Assembly (NCBI GenBank): GCA_016490735.1
Contig: JAEMWC010000552.1
Span: forward strand, 422,501-486,500
Source of the DNA: Pachyseris speciosa
Lineage: Eukaryota > Cnidaria > Anthozoa > Scleractinia > Pachyseridae
Direction: 5' to 3'
Length of the DNA: 64,000 nucleotides
The translations under genes were made by a program, and so were the position numbers. The notes beneath the pieces are model-generated. The model had not been told where the DNA came from. It saw only the letters and a list, made by a program, of their open reading frames with translations, and searched no databases. This document shows, piece by piece, positions 8,521 to 17,700 of the stretch; position 1 is the stretch's first letter; every line of letters starts with the position of its first letter.

Positions 8521-9809
8521 ATGTCAAACTATCGTGACTCAAAATATATCGAAAGATATGAAGATGTAGTGTTCGAACTAGAGACAGCACTTAATACTGT
8601 AGTAGCAAACAATGCTCATCAGAGGAAAACAGGTTACCGTTTCGTTGTTGATAACAGTGGAGAGACTACACCATTTGACTGGTATAATGCCCGTTTCAAT
8701 GTTATTTTCATTGTAAAAAAGCTTGCAGATGGAGACCACATCATGCTGCAGATCGAAATGGTATTGTTAATTCAGTTCACGCTCTTATAAACACTCTTAA
8801 TGTAAAAATGAATGGTATTGATGTTTATGAGTGCAGAGATGCCAACCAAGCCACAAATATAAAGTCTTTGCTTGAGTATTCACAGGGTTATGCTGTAAGT
8901 CAGGGGACCAATGAGTTCTTCTATCTTGACGACAACAGAGAAGCTGAAAACAGAGTTGCTCAGGTGGCTACTTATAACAAAGGTTTCGCAGCTCGCAAAG
9001 CACTGTTGAATGGTGCAGATGGTGAAGTAAATGCAGAGATAGCATTGAACAGATACGGTTTTTTCAAGAGCTTTTGGGATGAACTCATGCCTAACTCAAA
9101 AGTAGAGGTGAACCCAACACTTGAGAGTGATGACAATTTGATTTGGCAAGCTACTGATGCATGTCGTGTGGTACTTACAAAATTCCAGCTAATTGTTCCT
9201 CGCATTGTTTTCAATTCTGCGGGAAAGTCTTTATACATGAGCAAGTATCTTGACAACAGAAAGTGGACTTACATGAGAGAAATGGTTGAGAGAGGCAATT
9301 CAACAAAACAACAGACTGCCAATTTCCGTATTTCCACAGGAATAAACAAACCCAGGCATGTCTTTGTATTCATCATCAATGATGCAAGTGATGCATCTCA
9401 GACAGCCAATAAATTTCTCTATAACACTTTTGCTGTTGGTAATGACAAAACTTTGACTGATTGTTATCTTGAAGTTGGCAATGGAAATGATTATCCAGAG
9501 GTTCATTATAAACCATCAACAGAACCAACAAGAGTATTTAGAGATGTTTTGAAATATGTTCAAGCTGTAAATGATTTCAGTGAAAGTACCCTTCTTAACA
9601 GGGGCAACTTCGGTAAAATATTCCCTTTCATTTATTTTGATTTGACGAAACAGAAACAGGATATCAAAGATGAAATGACAAAACTGACTTTCAAATACAC
9701 TTTAAGTGCTACAGCAGATCATGATTATAGTGTGTATGCATTGGTACTCTATGAGCAGGATATTGAGATGAGAAAGACTGATGGAAAGTTGATTCCGAGA
9801 TCTATGTAA
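8521..9809 (+). pseudogene. Major capsid protein (double jelly-roll), one frameshift
   Basis: The gene occupies two frames: 8521-8790 and 8808-9809. The first ends in a short nonsense tail near 8735-8790, and the second is open from about 8760 onward, so one base was lost or gained there. Together they span about 430 codons, a little below typical Polinton capsid lengths. The sequence shows the expected beta-rich, Asn/Asp-loop-rich double jelly-roll pattern, with segments such as GFFKSFWDELMPNSKV, KFQLIVPRIVFN and a C-terminal YSVYALVLYEQD. It would form the trimeric capsomers. Flanking penton, ATPase and protease genes support the call. Capsid function of this copy is doubtful unless the indel is an assembly error. 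Confidence 0.8.
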
Positions 9810-9920
9810 ATGGAATAATTAATTGGAAATAATTAATTAAATTAAATGAATTAAATAAATTAAATAATTAAATTAAATGATTGTTTGTATTAAATACAAT
9901 TTAGTATAAACATATATTAT
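9810..9920. other. AT-only intergenic spacer with ATTAAAT repeats
   Basis: This 111-bp gap between the capsid gene and the next gene is almost entirely A and T, with repeated AATTAAAT-type words and no TCTAA box. It could be a termination or promoter region. Confidence 0.5.
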
Positions 9921-10997
9921 ATGACTACTTATCATCCTCATGGAGTGAAACTTTCACAGGGTCAGAAACAAAAGCTAGCAAAAGCTTATGCAACAAATTC
10001 GCCTGTAACAATCAGGTTGACACATAGTGAATTGTCTGGAAATGATCAACTAATGTTGACTAAGACACAAATCAACAAACTGATGAAATCAAGAAGATCA
10101 GGAAAAGGTTCAGACATCAAAATATCAAAATCACAAATCAGAAAAGCTGTTGTAGAAGGAGGTTCTCTTTGGTCCAGTCTTTTTTCACTTGGAACAAGAC
10201 TATTGCCTTATGCAGGTAAAGCAGTAGCTAAAGCGGCTTCAGCATTGGCTACAGGTGCTCTTTCTTCATTAGCAAGTCTCGGTGTTGATAAACTATTTGG
10301 GAAGAAACAAAGTGGAGGATTTCTTATTCCTAATGCCAATTTATCCCAATTATTGAATGTAGGAAATTTATTGAATACGAGACAGGTGGCAGATATTATT
10401 CAAAAAATGCAGTATGGTGGAGACGTTGTTATCAAACCAACAAAAGCGCAGACTGGAAAGGGTATTGGAACAATACTGGCGAGTATTGGAATTCCTTTGG
10501 CTATAGAAGCAATCAGAAAATTAACTGGAAAAGGTTTGCATGTTGAAAGCAGCCGTCCAAGACGGTCATTAGATGTTCACGTTCCAGATCATATTATGAA
10601 AAAAAGAGGTGGGAAACATGCTATGATTCCATGGCAATCCCCTCCTGTTTTTGGTACATGGGATAACCCAATAGGCATGGGAATGAAAAAAAAAAAGAAA
10701 AACCAAAGGAAAAGGACTTCTACTGGGCAAAAACAGTCCATTCAATTCAATCCCCATACTAGGAACCATTTTGTAAACAAACCCTTATCCAACTTTGATT
10801 TAATCAATTGGGTTAAACAACTTGGAATAAAACATTTTAGAGGAGTATTTTCAAGAGACAATCTGCCGACGAGGAGACAAATCAAAAACAATGAATGTGG
10901 AATAGTCAATCTTGACAGTAAGATTGGACCTGGCACTCACTGGGTTTGTTATCGCAATGGGATAAATACTGTGAATACTTCGACTCATTTGGTTTAA
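9921..10997 (+). CDS. pX-like virion protein frame running into the protease frame
   Basis: A 358-aa frame. The N-terminus (LSQGQKQKLAKAYATNSPV, a LTHSELSGNDQLMLTKTQ motif and a GGSLWSSL strand) followed by hydrophobic Ala/Leu/Gly helices is typical of the pX- or pVI-like amphipathic virion proteins of adintoviruses and Polintons. These bind DNA or perturb membranes during entry. Gly-Gly sites such as YGGD and RGGKH could be cleavage points. An A11 run at 10686-10696 shifts the frame. After it, a different frame holds what looks like the normal C-terminal tail and stop, while this frame enters the downstream protease and shows its GTHWVCY histidine motif at residues 338-344. The fusion is therefore probably a slippage artefact or decay, not a designed polyprotein. 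Confidence 0.7.
   Translation: MTTYHPHGVKLSQGQKQKLAKAYATNSPVTIRLTHSELSGNDQLMLTKTQINKLMKSRRSGKGSDIKISKSQIRKAVVEGGSLWSSLFSLGTRLLPYAGKAVAKAASALATGALSSLASLGVDKLFGKKQSGGFLIPNANLSQLLNVGNLLNTRQVADIIQKMQYGGDVVIKPTKAQTGKGIGTILASIGIPLAIEAIRKLTGKGLHVESSRPRRSLDVHVPDHIMKKRGGKHAMIPWQSPPVFGTWDNPIGMGMKKKKKNQRKRTSTGQKQSIQFNPHTRNHFVNKPLSNFDLINWVKQLGIKHFRGVFSRDNLPTRRQIKNNECGIVNLDSKIGPGTHWVCYRNGINTVNTSTHLV
10686..10696 (+). repeat. A11 homopolymer at the pX-like/protease frame switch
   Basis: Eleven consecutive A bases inside coding sequence, where the reading frame leaves the pX-like tail. It is a hot spot for slippage or base-calling error. Confidence 0.9.
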
Positions 10998-11230
10998 TGA
11001 TGCCAACAGAAGTTCAAATATATATGTTGACAAGTGGGAAACAACTTGAATACTCTGGTGATGAGATACAAGAAAGGGATTCAGTATTGTGTGGATATTG
11101 GTGTTTATACTATCTTCTCGAGAGACAAAAAGGCAGATCGATTCTGAACACAATACATAATGCTGATTTTGATCCAACAGACACAAGTGTCAATCACAGG
11201 TTTATCATAAATTATTTCAAGAATATCTAA
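10760..11230 (+). pseudogene. Adenain-like cysteine protease, frameshifted
   Basis: The first half lies in the frame ending at 10997 (NFDLINWVKQLGIKHFRGVF, NNECGIVNLD, then the catalytic His in GTHWVCY). The second half lies in the frame from about 10958 to 11230 (acidic YFDSFG, and a Cys in LCGYWCLYYL). His, Asp and Cys in this order match the adenovirus maturation protease (C5 family) found in Polintons. One base change near 10955-10960 separates the His from the Asp/Cys half, so this copy as read cannot make the full active site. No convincing start ATG is seen upstream. The enzyme normally cleaves capsid and pX-like precursors. At about 160 codons it is slightly short, consistent with an unclear N-terminus. 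Confidence 0.8.
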
Positions 11231-11241
11231 CCTATTGGTAT
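11226..11241 (+). promoter_or_regulatory. TCTAAC motif 16 nt upstream of the zinc-ribbon gene
   Basis: TCTAAC at 11226 overlaps the protease stop codon and lies 16 nt before the TATATG start at 11242. Confidence 0.5.
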
Positions 11242-11397
11242 ATGAAGTCTTATTGTGTGAAACAGAAGAAAGTCACTGAATGTGTACCAGGAAGTGAAAG
11301 ATATCAGAAGACTAAAAATGGTCGAACTGTGATGAAATGTACTTGTGCTGAGTGTGGAATAACAAAGACTAAATTTGTCAGAAATCGGGGAAACTAA
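11242..11397 (+). CDS. 51-aa zinc-ribbon protein, DUF5679-like
   Basis: A short intact frame with Cys at positions 5, 14, 33, 35 and 38 (MKSYCVKQ ... MKCTCAECG), followed by a basic KTKFVRNRG tail. The TKNGR-x-M-KCxCAxCGxxKTKFV pattern matches the small DUF5679-type proteins found in adenovirus-like elements. The first zinc pair has YCVKQ instead of the more usual YCVKC, so one ligand may be missing. The spacing of the TCTAAC motif and the TATATG start support it as a real gene despite its size. Function is unknown; nucleic-acid binding is a guess. Confidence 0.65.
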   Translation: MKSYCVKQKKVTECVPGSERYQKTKNGRTVMKCTCAECGITKTKFVRNRGN

Positions 11398-11500
11398 TTA
11401 GCCCGTCTGAAGGGGCGGGCATACTTGATTCGGCTGCAGATATGGCGCTAACAGGATTCTTGGAACATGGAGTCCCTTATTTAGCGAAGAAGGTGTAGAA

Positions 11501-12079
11501 ATGGGAAGATATTATGCATCAGAAGCAATGAGAAATCCAAAGCTGCAAAAGAAATTAATTGACAAAGGACTTTCCCTCGCAAAGCCTGCAATCACAAAGG
11601 TTGGGTCAGAAGCTTTAAAACAACTCTCAACAAAAGTGAGACCAAATATTCGTTACAAAACAGATATCAAAGGATTAGATTATGGCGGTGTTATTGACAT
11701 TCATAAGGTTATTGGCAAGCTTCCTAAACCAAAAAGTGGATGGACACCCGGAAAGTATAAATACATGGGACCTTATAATCCCCTCGATAAACAGTTAGAG
11801 TATGATAAAAACACAGATGAGGTCACAAAATGGTATGTCCAACCTTACAACAAGGTAGATGAAATAGCAGCATATCACGATATATGTTATGATATGGGAA
11901 AAAATAAAGGCGATTGTGATAGAACAATGGTCGAGTCACTAGATCAAATACCATATGGTGAGATGCCAAAATGGGGTCAAACAGCTAGATTCTTAATTGA
12001 CAAAAAACAGAAACTTGGTCTTGGTGTTTCAAAAAACGGAAAAAGCCGTCGAGTGATGAAAACTGGCAAGAAAAACTAG
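11501..12079 (+). CDS. Phospholipase A2-like protein (parvovirus VP1u-type domain)
   Basis: A 192-aa frame. A basic N-terminal helix is followed by a Ca-binding-loop-like YMGPYNPLDK and the catalytic His-Asp segment AAYHDICYDMGKNKGDCDR, the arrangement of the PLA2 domain of parvovirus VP1-unique regions, used there to breach endosomal membranes. The C-terminus is Lys/Arg-rich. A plausible N-terminal extension lies in another frame from about 11395 to 11487 (ALTGFLEHGVPYLAKK) and joins near 11480 through a one-base change, so the annotated ATG is probably internal. PLA2-like genes are recurrent in animal Polintons. The overlap with the upstream part of the integrase frame suggests tight packing. 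Confidence 0.75.
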   Translation: MGRYYASEAMRNPKLQKKLIDKGLSLAKPAITKVGSEALKQLSTKVRPNIRYKTDIKGLDYGGVIDIHKVIGKLPKPKSGWTPGKYKYMGPYNPLDKQLEYDKNTDEVTKWYVQPYNKVDEIAAYHDICYDMGKNKGDCDRTMVESLDQIPYGEMPKWGQTARFLIDKKQKLGLGVSKNGKSRRVMKTGKKN

Positions 12080-12126
12080 CTGATGAATTACATGCACCCA
12101 TAAAACGAAATTTCACTCGGCGGCGT

Positions 12127-12996
12127 GTGATTGTAAATAACATTGATGAAATATGGGCAAGTGATCTAGTTGAAATGCAACAGTTCAGTAAATGGAATAA
12201 AGGTTATCGATATCTTCTTATGGTTATTGATGTCTTCAGCAAATATGGTTGGATTGTCCCATTGAAGGATAAGAAAGGTGAATCTGTCACTGAAGCATTC
12301 AAAACAATATTCAAGGAAGGCAGAAAACCACAGTATTTATGGGTCGACAAGGGAAAAGAGTTTTACAACAAACACTTGAAGGACTTGCTAGAGAAACATA
12401 GTGTACAGATGTACTCAACTGAGAATGAAGAGAAGTCATCAGTAGTTGAAAGATGGAATAGGACAATGAAGTCCAAAATGTGGAAGCAGTTCACTGTTCA
12501 AGGTAATACACAGTATTTAGACATGTTACCAAAATTAGTGAAACAGTATAATAATACCAAACATTCAAGCACAAAGATGACACCCGTTGAAGCATCTGAT
12601 AAGAGGAATGAAGGAACTGTTTACTTCAATTTGTATGGTGATATGAAAACATTAAAACAGAAACCGAAATTCAAAATAGGTGACAAGGTCCGAATATCTA
12701 AGTATAAACGGAATGTGTTCGACAAGGGCTATACACCAAATTGGACTGAAGAAGTGTTTACAGTTGATAAAATCCAATATACAAACCCAATAACATACAA
12801 ACTAAAAGATCTCAACGATGAAGATATTGAAGGGAGTTTTTATGAAGCTGAATTATTGAAAGCCAGACAGGATGTATTCCGTATCGATAAAGTCATTCGC
12901 AGAGACTATAAGAAAAAACAAGCTTTGGTGAAGTGGAAGGGTTACAGTGACGAATTTAACAGTTGGATACCGTTCAAGGATTTAAAAGACATATGA
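12127..12996 (+). CDS. DDE integrase (rve) with C-terminal chromodomain
   Basis: Retrovirus-type integrase core: first Asp in IWASDLVEMQ (residue 13 from the GTG used here), second Asp in LWVDKGKEF (74) and Glu in SVVERWNRTMK (109), a D-x34-E spacing. The frame is open upstream through about 12065, overlapping the PLA2 gene end, with no ATG; the true N-terminus is upstream or the start has been lost. Residues about 250-289 form a chromodomain (ALVKWKGYSDEFNSWIP), which in chromointegrases guides insertion to modified histones. The protein would integrate the element DNA and make 5-6 bp target duplications. No internal break is seen, so this is one of the best-preserved genes. Confidence 0.9.
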   Translation: MIVNNIDEIWASDLVEMQQFSKWNKGYRYLLMVIDVFSKYGWIVPLKDKKGESVTEAFKTIFKEGRKPQYLWVDKGKEFYNKHLKDLLEKHSVQMYSTENEEKSSVVERWNRTMKSKMWKQFTVQGNTQYLDMLPKLVKQYNNTKHSSTKMTPVEASDKRNEGTVYFNLYGDMKTLKQKPKFKIGDKVRISKYKRNVFDKGYTPNWTEEVFTVDKIQYTNPITYKLKDLNDEDIEGSFYEAELLKARQDVFRIDKVIRRDYKKKQALVKWKGYSDEFNSWIPFKDLKDI

Positions 12997-13069
12997 AATT
13001 GTTTTAAAGAGAAAATTATCTAACATATATGTGAAGGAGACCTACAGTATATCTGTTATTTGCTCATGG

Positions 13070-13096
13070 TAGCCAAGAATATTATTGTTCCTGGCT
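13070..13096. other. Small stem-loop between the integrase and BRO genes
   Basis: TAGCCAAGAA and TTCCTGGCTA pair with one mismatch around a 7-nt loop, followed by TTTAAAA. It lies in the 159-bp spacer and could be a 3-prime processing or termination structure. Confidence 0.35.
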
Positions 13097-13155
13097 ATTT
13101 AAAACACAGGTCGAAAATTAATTAAAAATAAAAAATAAATTACTATAATATACAA

Positions 13156-13993
13156 ATGCAAAAATATTCCTACAATAATAAAGAATTGGATGTATCAATA
13201 GATTGTTATCTTGATGACAACAATGAGATTTGGTTCAGAGGTAGAGACATAGCTTCTATTCTTGACTATAAAAATCCACAAAGCAATCAAGGATCATGTT
13301 TTATCTGATGATAGAATCTTAAGAGACCACAAAATCAGCATAAATTCACGATGGAACAAAACGTTACCTCGTGCTGAGGCCACTGATTCACGATGTAACA
13401 AAACGTTACCTCGTGCTGAGACCACTGAAAAAACTTTCAAATGTTTTTTTATAAATGAATCAGGATTTTATTCACTAATACTGTCCTCTAAAAAACAAGA
13501 AGCTGTAAAATTCAAACATTGGGTTACATCTAAAGTGTTGCCATCAATCAGAAAACAGGGGTATTACAATCAGTTCAATGACAGAAGCAATAATATGCTG
13601 ATGACTGAAAGTGAAGATGATCTGCACTACAAGATTGTGTCATTCATCAGAAAGAAATATGAAGGTGCATTAATGGTGGCGGGATTAGGTGAAAATCAAA
13701 TAAGCTCAAACATGCGAATCAGAAGTTATAAGAAAGGATATATGGCTGGACAGTGTGATTTAATGCTGATGAATCCCACAAGAAAACACAGTGCTCTTTG
13801 TCTTGAATTCAAAAGCCCAACAGGTGTGTATAAAGTGTCAGACAAACAGTCTGATATGAAGCTAATGTATGAGAAAAACAACTGCAAATACATCATGAGC
13901 AATAGTTTCGAAGACTTGATTCATGAAATAACTAAACACATGGAAGAGAGCAAATTATACTTATCAAGAAGAGAAAGATATTTAAAAAAATAA
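13156..13993 (+). pseudogene. BRO-N domain fused to a VRR-NUC-like nuclease domain, frameshifted
   Basis: The N-terminal part reads in the frame 13156-13308 (IDCYLDDNNEIWFRGRDIASI, the opening of BRO-N DNA-binding domains). The frame switches near 13275-13280 to 13262-13993, which holds the rest of BRO-N (FFINESGFYSLIL ... FKHWVTSKVLPSIRKQGYY). A 42-bp tandem duplication at 13344-13427 lies inside it. The C-terminal half (AGQCDLMLMN, LCLEFKSPTG, SDKQSDMK) has the Asp, Glu-x-Lys pattern of the PD-(D/E)XK/VRR-NUC nuclease fold. BRO-N proteins are common in large DNA viruses. A BRO-N plus nuclease fusion suggests a site-directed nuclease or a repair or resolution factor; this is inferred. Confidence 0.7.
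13344..13427 (+). repeat. 42-bp tandem duplication inside the BRO gene
   Basis: Two adjacent copies start ATTCACGAT at 13344 and 13386. They are in frame (14 codons each) and differ at a few bases, one of them changing Trp to Cys. Confidence 0.85.
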
Positions 13994-14011
13994 TTTATAT
14001 AACTATATATT

Positions 14012-14209
14012 ATGGAGAATCAAAATGTTAAGAGAGGTCGGGGAAGGCCTAGAGTTCTCAGTGATGAGGAAAGAAAAAAACACAAGACTACCTATATGCT
14101 AAATAAAGAATGGTACTGTAACATATGTAAGACAGGACGTAACTACACAATGGCAGGGAAATCTTGTCATATTAAAACAAAAAAACATCAACAAAATATT
14201 CTTCAATAA
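14012..14209 (+). CDS. AT-hook plus zinc-finger miniprotein
   Basis: A 65-aa intact frame: AT-hook-like RGRGRPRVLSDEERK at residues 8-22, then one C2H2/U1-type finger (WYCNICKTGRNYTMAGKSCHIKTKKH) at about 34-59. The start is ATTATGG, without the TCTAA box. It lies between the BRO and polymerase genes, in the presumed early half of the element. It likely binds DNA or RNA; a transcription or replication factor role is plausible but unproven. The family of small AKH- or C2H2-type proteins in cnidarian Polintons fits. Confidence 0.65.
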   Translation: MENQNVKRGRGRPRVLSDEERKKHKTTYMLNKEWYCNICKTGRNYTMAGKSCHIKTKKHQQNILQ

Positions 14210-14313
14210 TTACAATTCAAAAGGATCCAGTAATTGGATCAATTGAATTCTCAACCATATTTAAACGCAGACGGAAATGTTTTAAAGAAATAATAACTAT
14301 AGATAAATTATAA

Positions 14314-14784
14314 ATGGAAAAAATTATCGAAACTAGTAGTAATATGGACAAGAAAAGTCTCAAAAAATTGAGCAAATCTAAGCTAATCGAGTTGTTGTTG
14401 AAGCAACAGAAAAAGCCTAAAGTTATTATAGTTGATGACACAAAACCTGTGCCTAAACCAAGAACAAGACCAATTACTGCCCCAAGGACGAAAAGACCAA
14501 CTGTGAAAGAATTGGTTGATTACTTCGAAAGAAAAAGATTACCAGCACCACCAAAAGAATGGTTGGAAGAAATAGAACAATTGAAAAAGAGACCGATCCC
14601 AGCCCCCAGAACCAAACAGGTGATTCAGAAACCAACGCCTGCACCAAGGACTAAGATTGTACAAACAGAGAAAGCTTTGAAAGGTTTCACTGAGCCTTTT
14701 GAAATCAGTATAAAAAATAACAAAGACCCGCTTGCGCAACTGCAAAACACAAGAAAGGCTGTTGCATATAATATTATAAAATAA
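14314..14784 (+). pseudogene. Pro/Arg-repeat N-terminal region of the polymerase locus
   Basis: A 156-codon frame in phase with the polymerase frame beyond two TAA codons. It contains four PxP-(K/A)-PRTK-type repeats (KPVPKPRTRP, ITAPRTKRP, PIPAPRTK, PTPAPRTK) between helical Lys-rich parts, and a conserved-looking end (FEISIKNNKDPLAQLQNTRKA). Because its phase equals that of the polymerase, I treat it as the N-terminal extension rather than a separate gene. The basic PRTK repeats might bind DNA, SH3-like partners or act as a terminal-protein domain; none of this is proven. Confidence 0.6.
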
Positions 14785-17700
14785 TAAAATATTATAAAAT
14801 TCGTTGAAACGCTAAAGGTAACATTTTTGAAAATGACTGATGGACAATTAGAGTTTAAAACAGCATATTTCAACAGTGCAGCTCAAACAATTGTGAATAA
14901 TCTGGAAGTAACTGAATCACTGCAGTTGTCAAAAGACCAAATAATGAATAAGATTGCAGTTTGGGTATCTGAAGGTTCAGGTTGGACAATTGAATCTGTT
15001 GACAGCCATTACCTCAATGTTGTGAAATATGCGCCAATGAGAGGCTCCTCATACATAAAACTACCAAATGAACTTAGAAACAGTGCGAAGGGTTTAATTA
15101 ACTTGAAAAATGAGGATAATAAATGCTTCCGATGGTGCCACATCAGACACCTGAACCCACAAGAGAAATACCCACAGAGGGTTAAAAAATCAGACAAGCA
15201 ATACATTGAAAAATTGGATTATACAGGGATTGAATTTCCAGTGACTACCAAACATTACAATAAGATTGAAAGACAAAATGAGATCAACATCAATGTTTTT
15301 GGTTATGAGAATAGACAGCCATATCCAATATATGTATCAAAAGAGAAATATGCAGACTGCTTGAATCTGCTTCTAATAACTGAAAATGAAAACAAGCATT
15401 ATGTGCTAATCAAAGATTTCAATAAGTTCATGTACAATCAAACAAAGCACAAAGAAAGAAAACAGTTTTGTATGCACTGTCTTCAATGCTTCAGCTCTGA
15501 AAGGGTGTTGAATGATCACAAGGACAACTGCATGCAAGTAAATGGCACACAGGCAATAAAAATGCCAAACAAAGATAACAACATACTGAAATTCAACAAC
15601 TTTCATAAACAACAGCAGGTACCATTTGTGATCTATGCTGATTTTGAGGCCATCACTGAAAAAATACACGGTTGCCAACCCAACAGTGATAAATCATATA
15701 CAGAGGCTTATCAGAAGCATACTGACTGTGGCTACGGCTATAAAGTGGTTTGTTGTTATGATGATAAATACAGCAAACCAGCAGCAATATACAGGGGTGA
15801 AAAGGCTGTGTACAAATTTATGGAAGCTATGCTGGAGGAGGTCAAATATTGCAAGAATGTTGTGAAAAAAAATTTTAACAAACCATTGAAAATGACTGAG
15901 GATGATGAAAAAGAATTCCAAATAGCTGAAATGTGTCACATCTGTGATAAGAAGTTTACTGAAAAGGATATTAGAGTCTGAGATCATTGTCACATTACTG
16001 GTAAATACAGAGGTTCTGCTCACCAAGATTGTAATCTGAAACTCAGAGTGAACCCAGAAGAAATAAAGATACCAGTCATATTTCACAATCTAAGAGGCTA
16101 TGATAGTCATTTTATTATGCAGGAGATTGGAGCCATTGTTAAGAAGCACACTTACAAAAACAAGAAAGGTGAAGACTGTCAAATGAACATCAATGCTATC
16201 CCAAATAACATGGAGAAGTATATGGCTTTCATGCTTGGCAATCACCTAACATTTCTTGATAGTTTCCAGTTCATGAGCTCCAGTTTGGAAAAACTTGTAG
16301 GCAATCTACCTAAAGAAGCCTTGAAATACACCTCACAAGAGTTCAAGGGAAATGATCTTAATCTGGTGGCGCAAAAAGGTGTTTATCCATACGACTTCAT
16401 GGACAGCTTTGATCAATTCAATCAGAAACTGCCCTCAAAAGAAGAATTCTATAGCATACTGAGTGATACGCATATATCAGATGAAGACTATACGCATGCT
16501 CAGACTGTTTGGAAAGCATTCTCTTTGAAAAACATGGGTGATTATCATGATCTGTACCTTAAAACAGGTGTACTCCTACTGGCTGATGTATTTGAAAACT
16601 TCAGAAAAACATGCCTTGAGTACTATAAACTGGACCCGTGTCACTATTTCACATCTCCTGGTTTATCTTGGGATGCCATGCTTAAAATGACTGACATAAA
16701 ATTAGAATTGATGACAGACATTGATATGTTTCAATTCATTGAAAAGGGCCTACGTGGAGGAATCAGCTATATAGCCAACCGTTACGGTAAAGCAAATAAT
16801 AAATACATGAAAGAGTATGACGAGAAGGCGCCCTCGAAGTACATCATGTATCTTGATGCTAATAATTTGTATGGTTGGGCTATGAGTCAATATTTACCAA
16901 CAGGCGGATTCAGATGGATGACACAAAACAGATCAATAATTTAGACCTGGCTAAGTATGAAGAAGACAGCAACAAAGGTTTGATTCTTGAAGTTGACCTT
17001 AAATACCCCAAGAGTTACATAATCTACATAATGACTACCCACTTGGGCCGGAAAAGATTAAAGTGACTGGGGACATGCTATCAGATTATTGTAAGAAAAT
17101 AGCTAGCAAATTCAATATATCAACTGGTCTGGTACATAAACTGATACCAACATTAAGCAACAAAGAAAAATACGTGCTCCATTATAGGAACCTCCAATTA
17201 TATACTGATCTCGGTTTGAAAATAACTAAAGTCCATCGAGTGTTAGAGTTCAATCAGTCCGCGTGGCTCAGACAGTACATCGACTTCAACACTCAGAAAA
17301 GAACTGATGCAAAAAATGCCTTTGAGAAAGACTTTTTCAAGCTGATGAATAACAGTGTATTTGGAAAAACGATGGAAAACCTCAGAAAGCGAGTAGACGT
17401 CAGATTGGTGACTGACGAGAAGAAGCTATTGAAATTAGCTAGTAAACCCACTTATGTTAGCAGTAAAATCTTCAATGAAAATTTGGTAGCTGTTCATAAG
17501 ATAAAAGAAACACTTACTTTAAACCGGCCAGCATACGTGGGGATGTGTATTCTAGACCTTAGCAAGACACTGATGTACGATTTCCATTACAACTACATTA
17601 AACAAAAGTACGGTAACAAGGCCAAATTACTATTCACAGACACAGACTCACTGACCTATGAAATTGAAACCCAAGACGTCTATAGAAATTTCTGGAACGA

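Noticed and set aside
13011..13050. Possible gene start at the TATATG near 13027
   Set aside because: The ATG is followed at once by TGA, and the TCTAAC box is 10 nt away rather than 16.
15009..16086. Minus-strand Phe/His-rich frames in the polymerase gene
   Set aside because: Complement of the polymerase coding sequence with biased composition, no independent signal.
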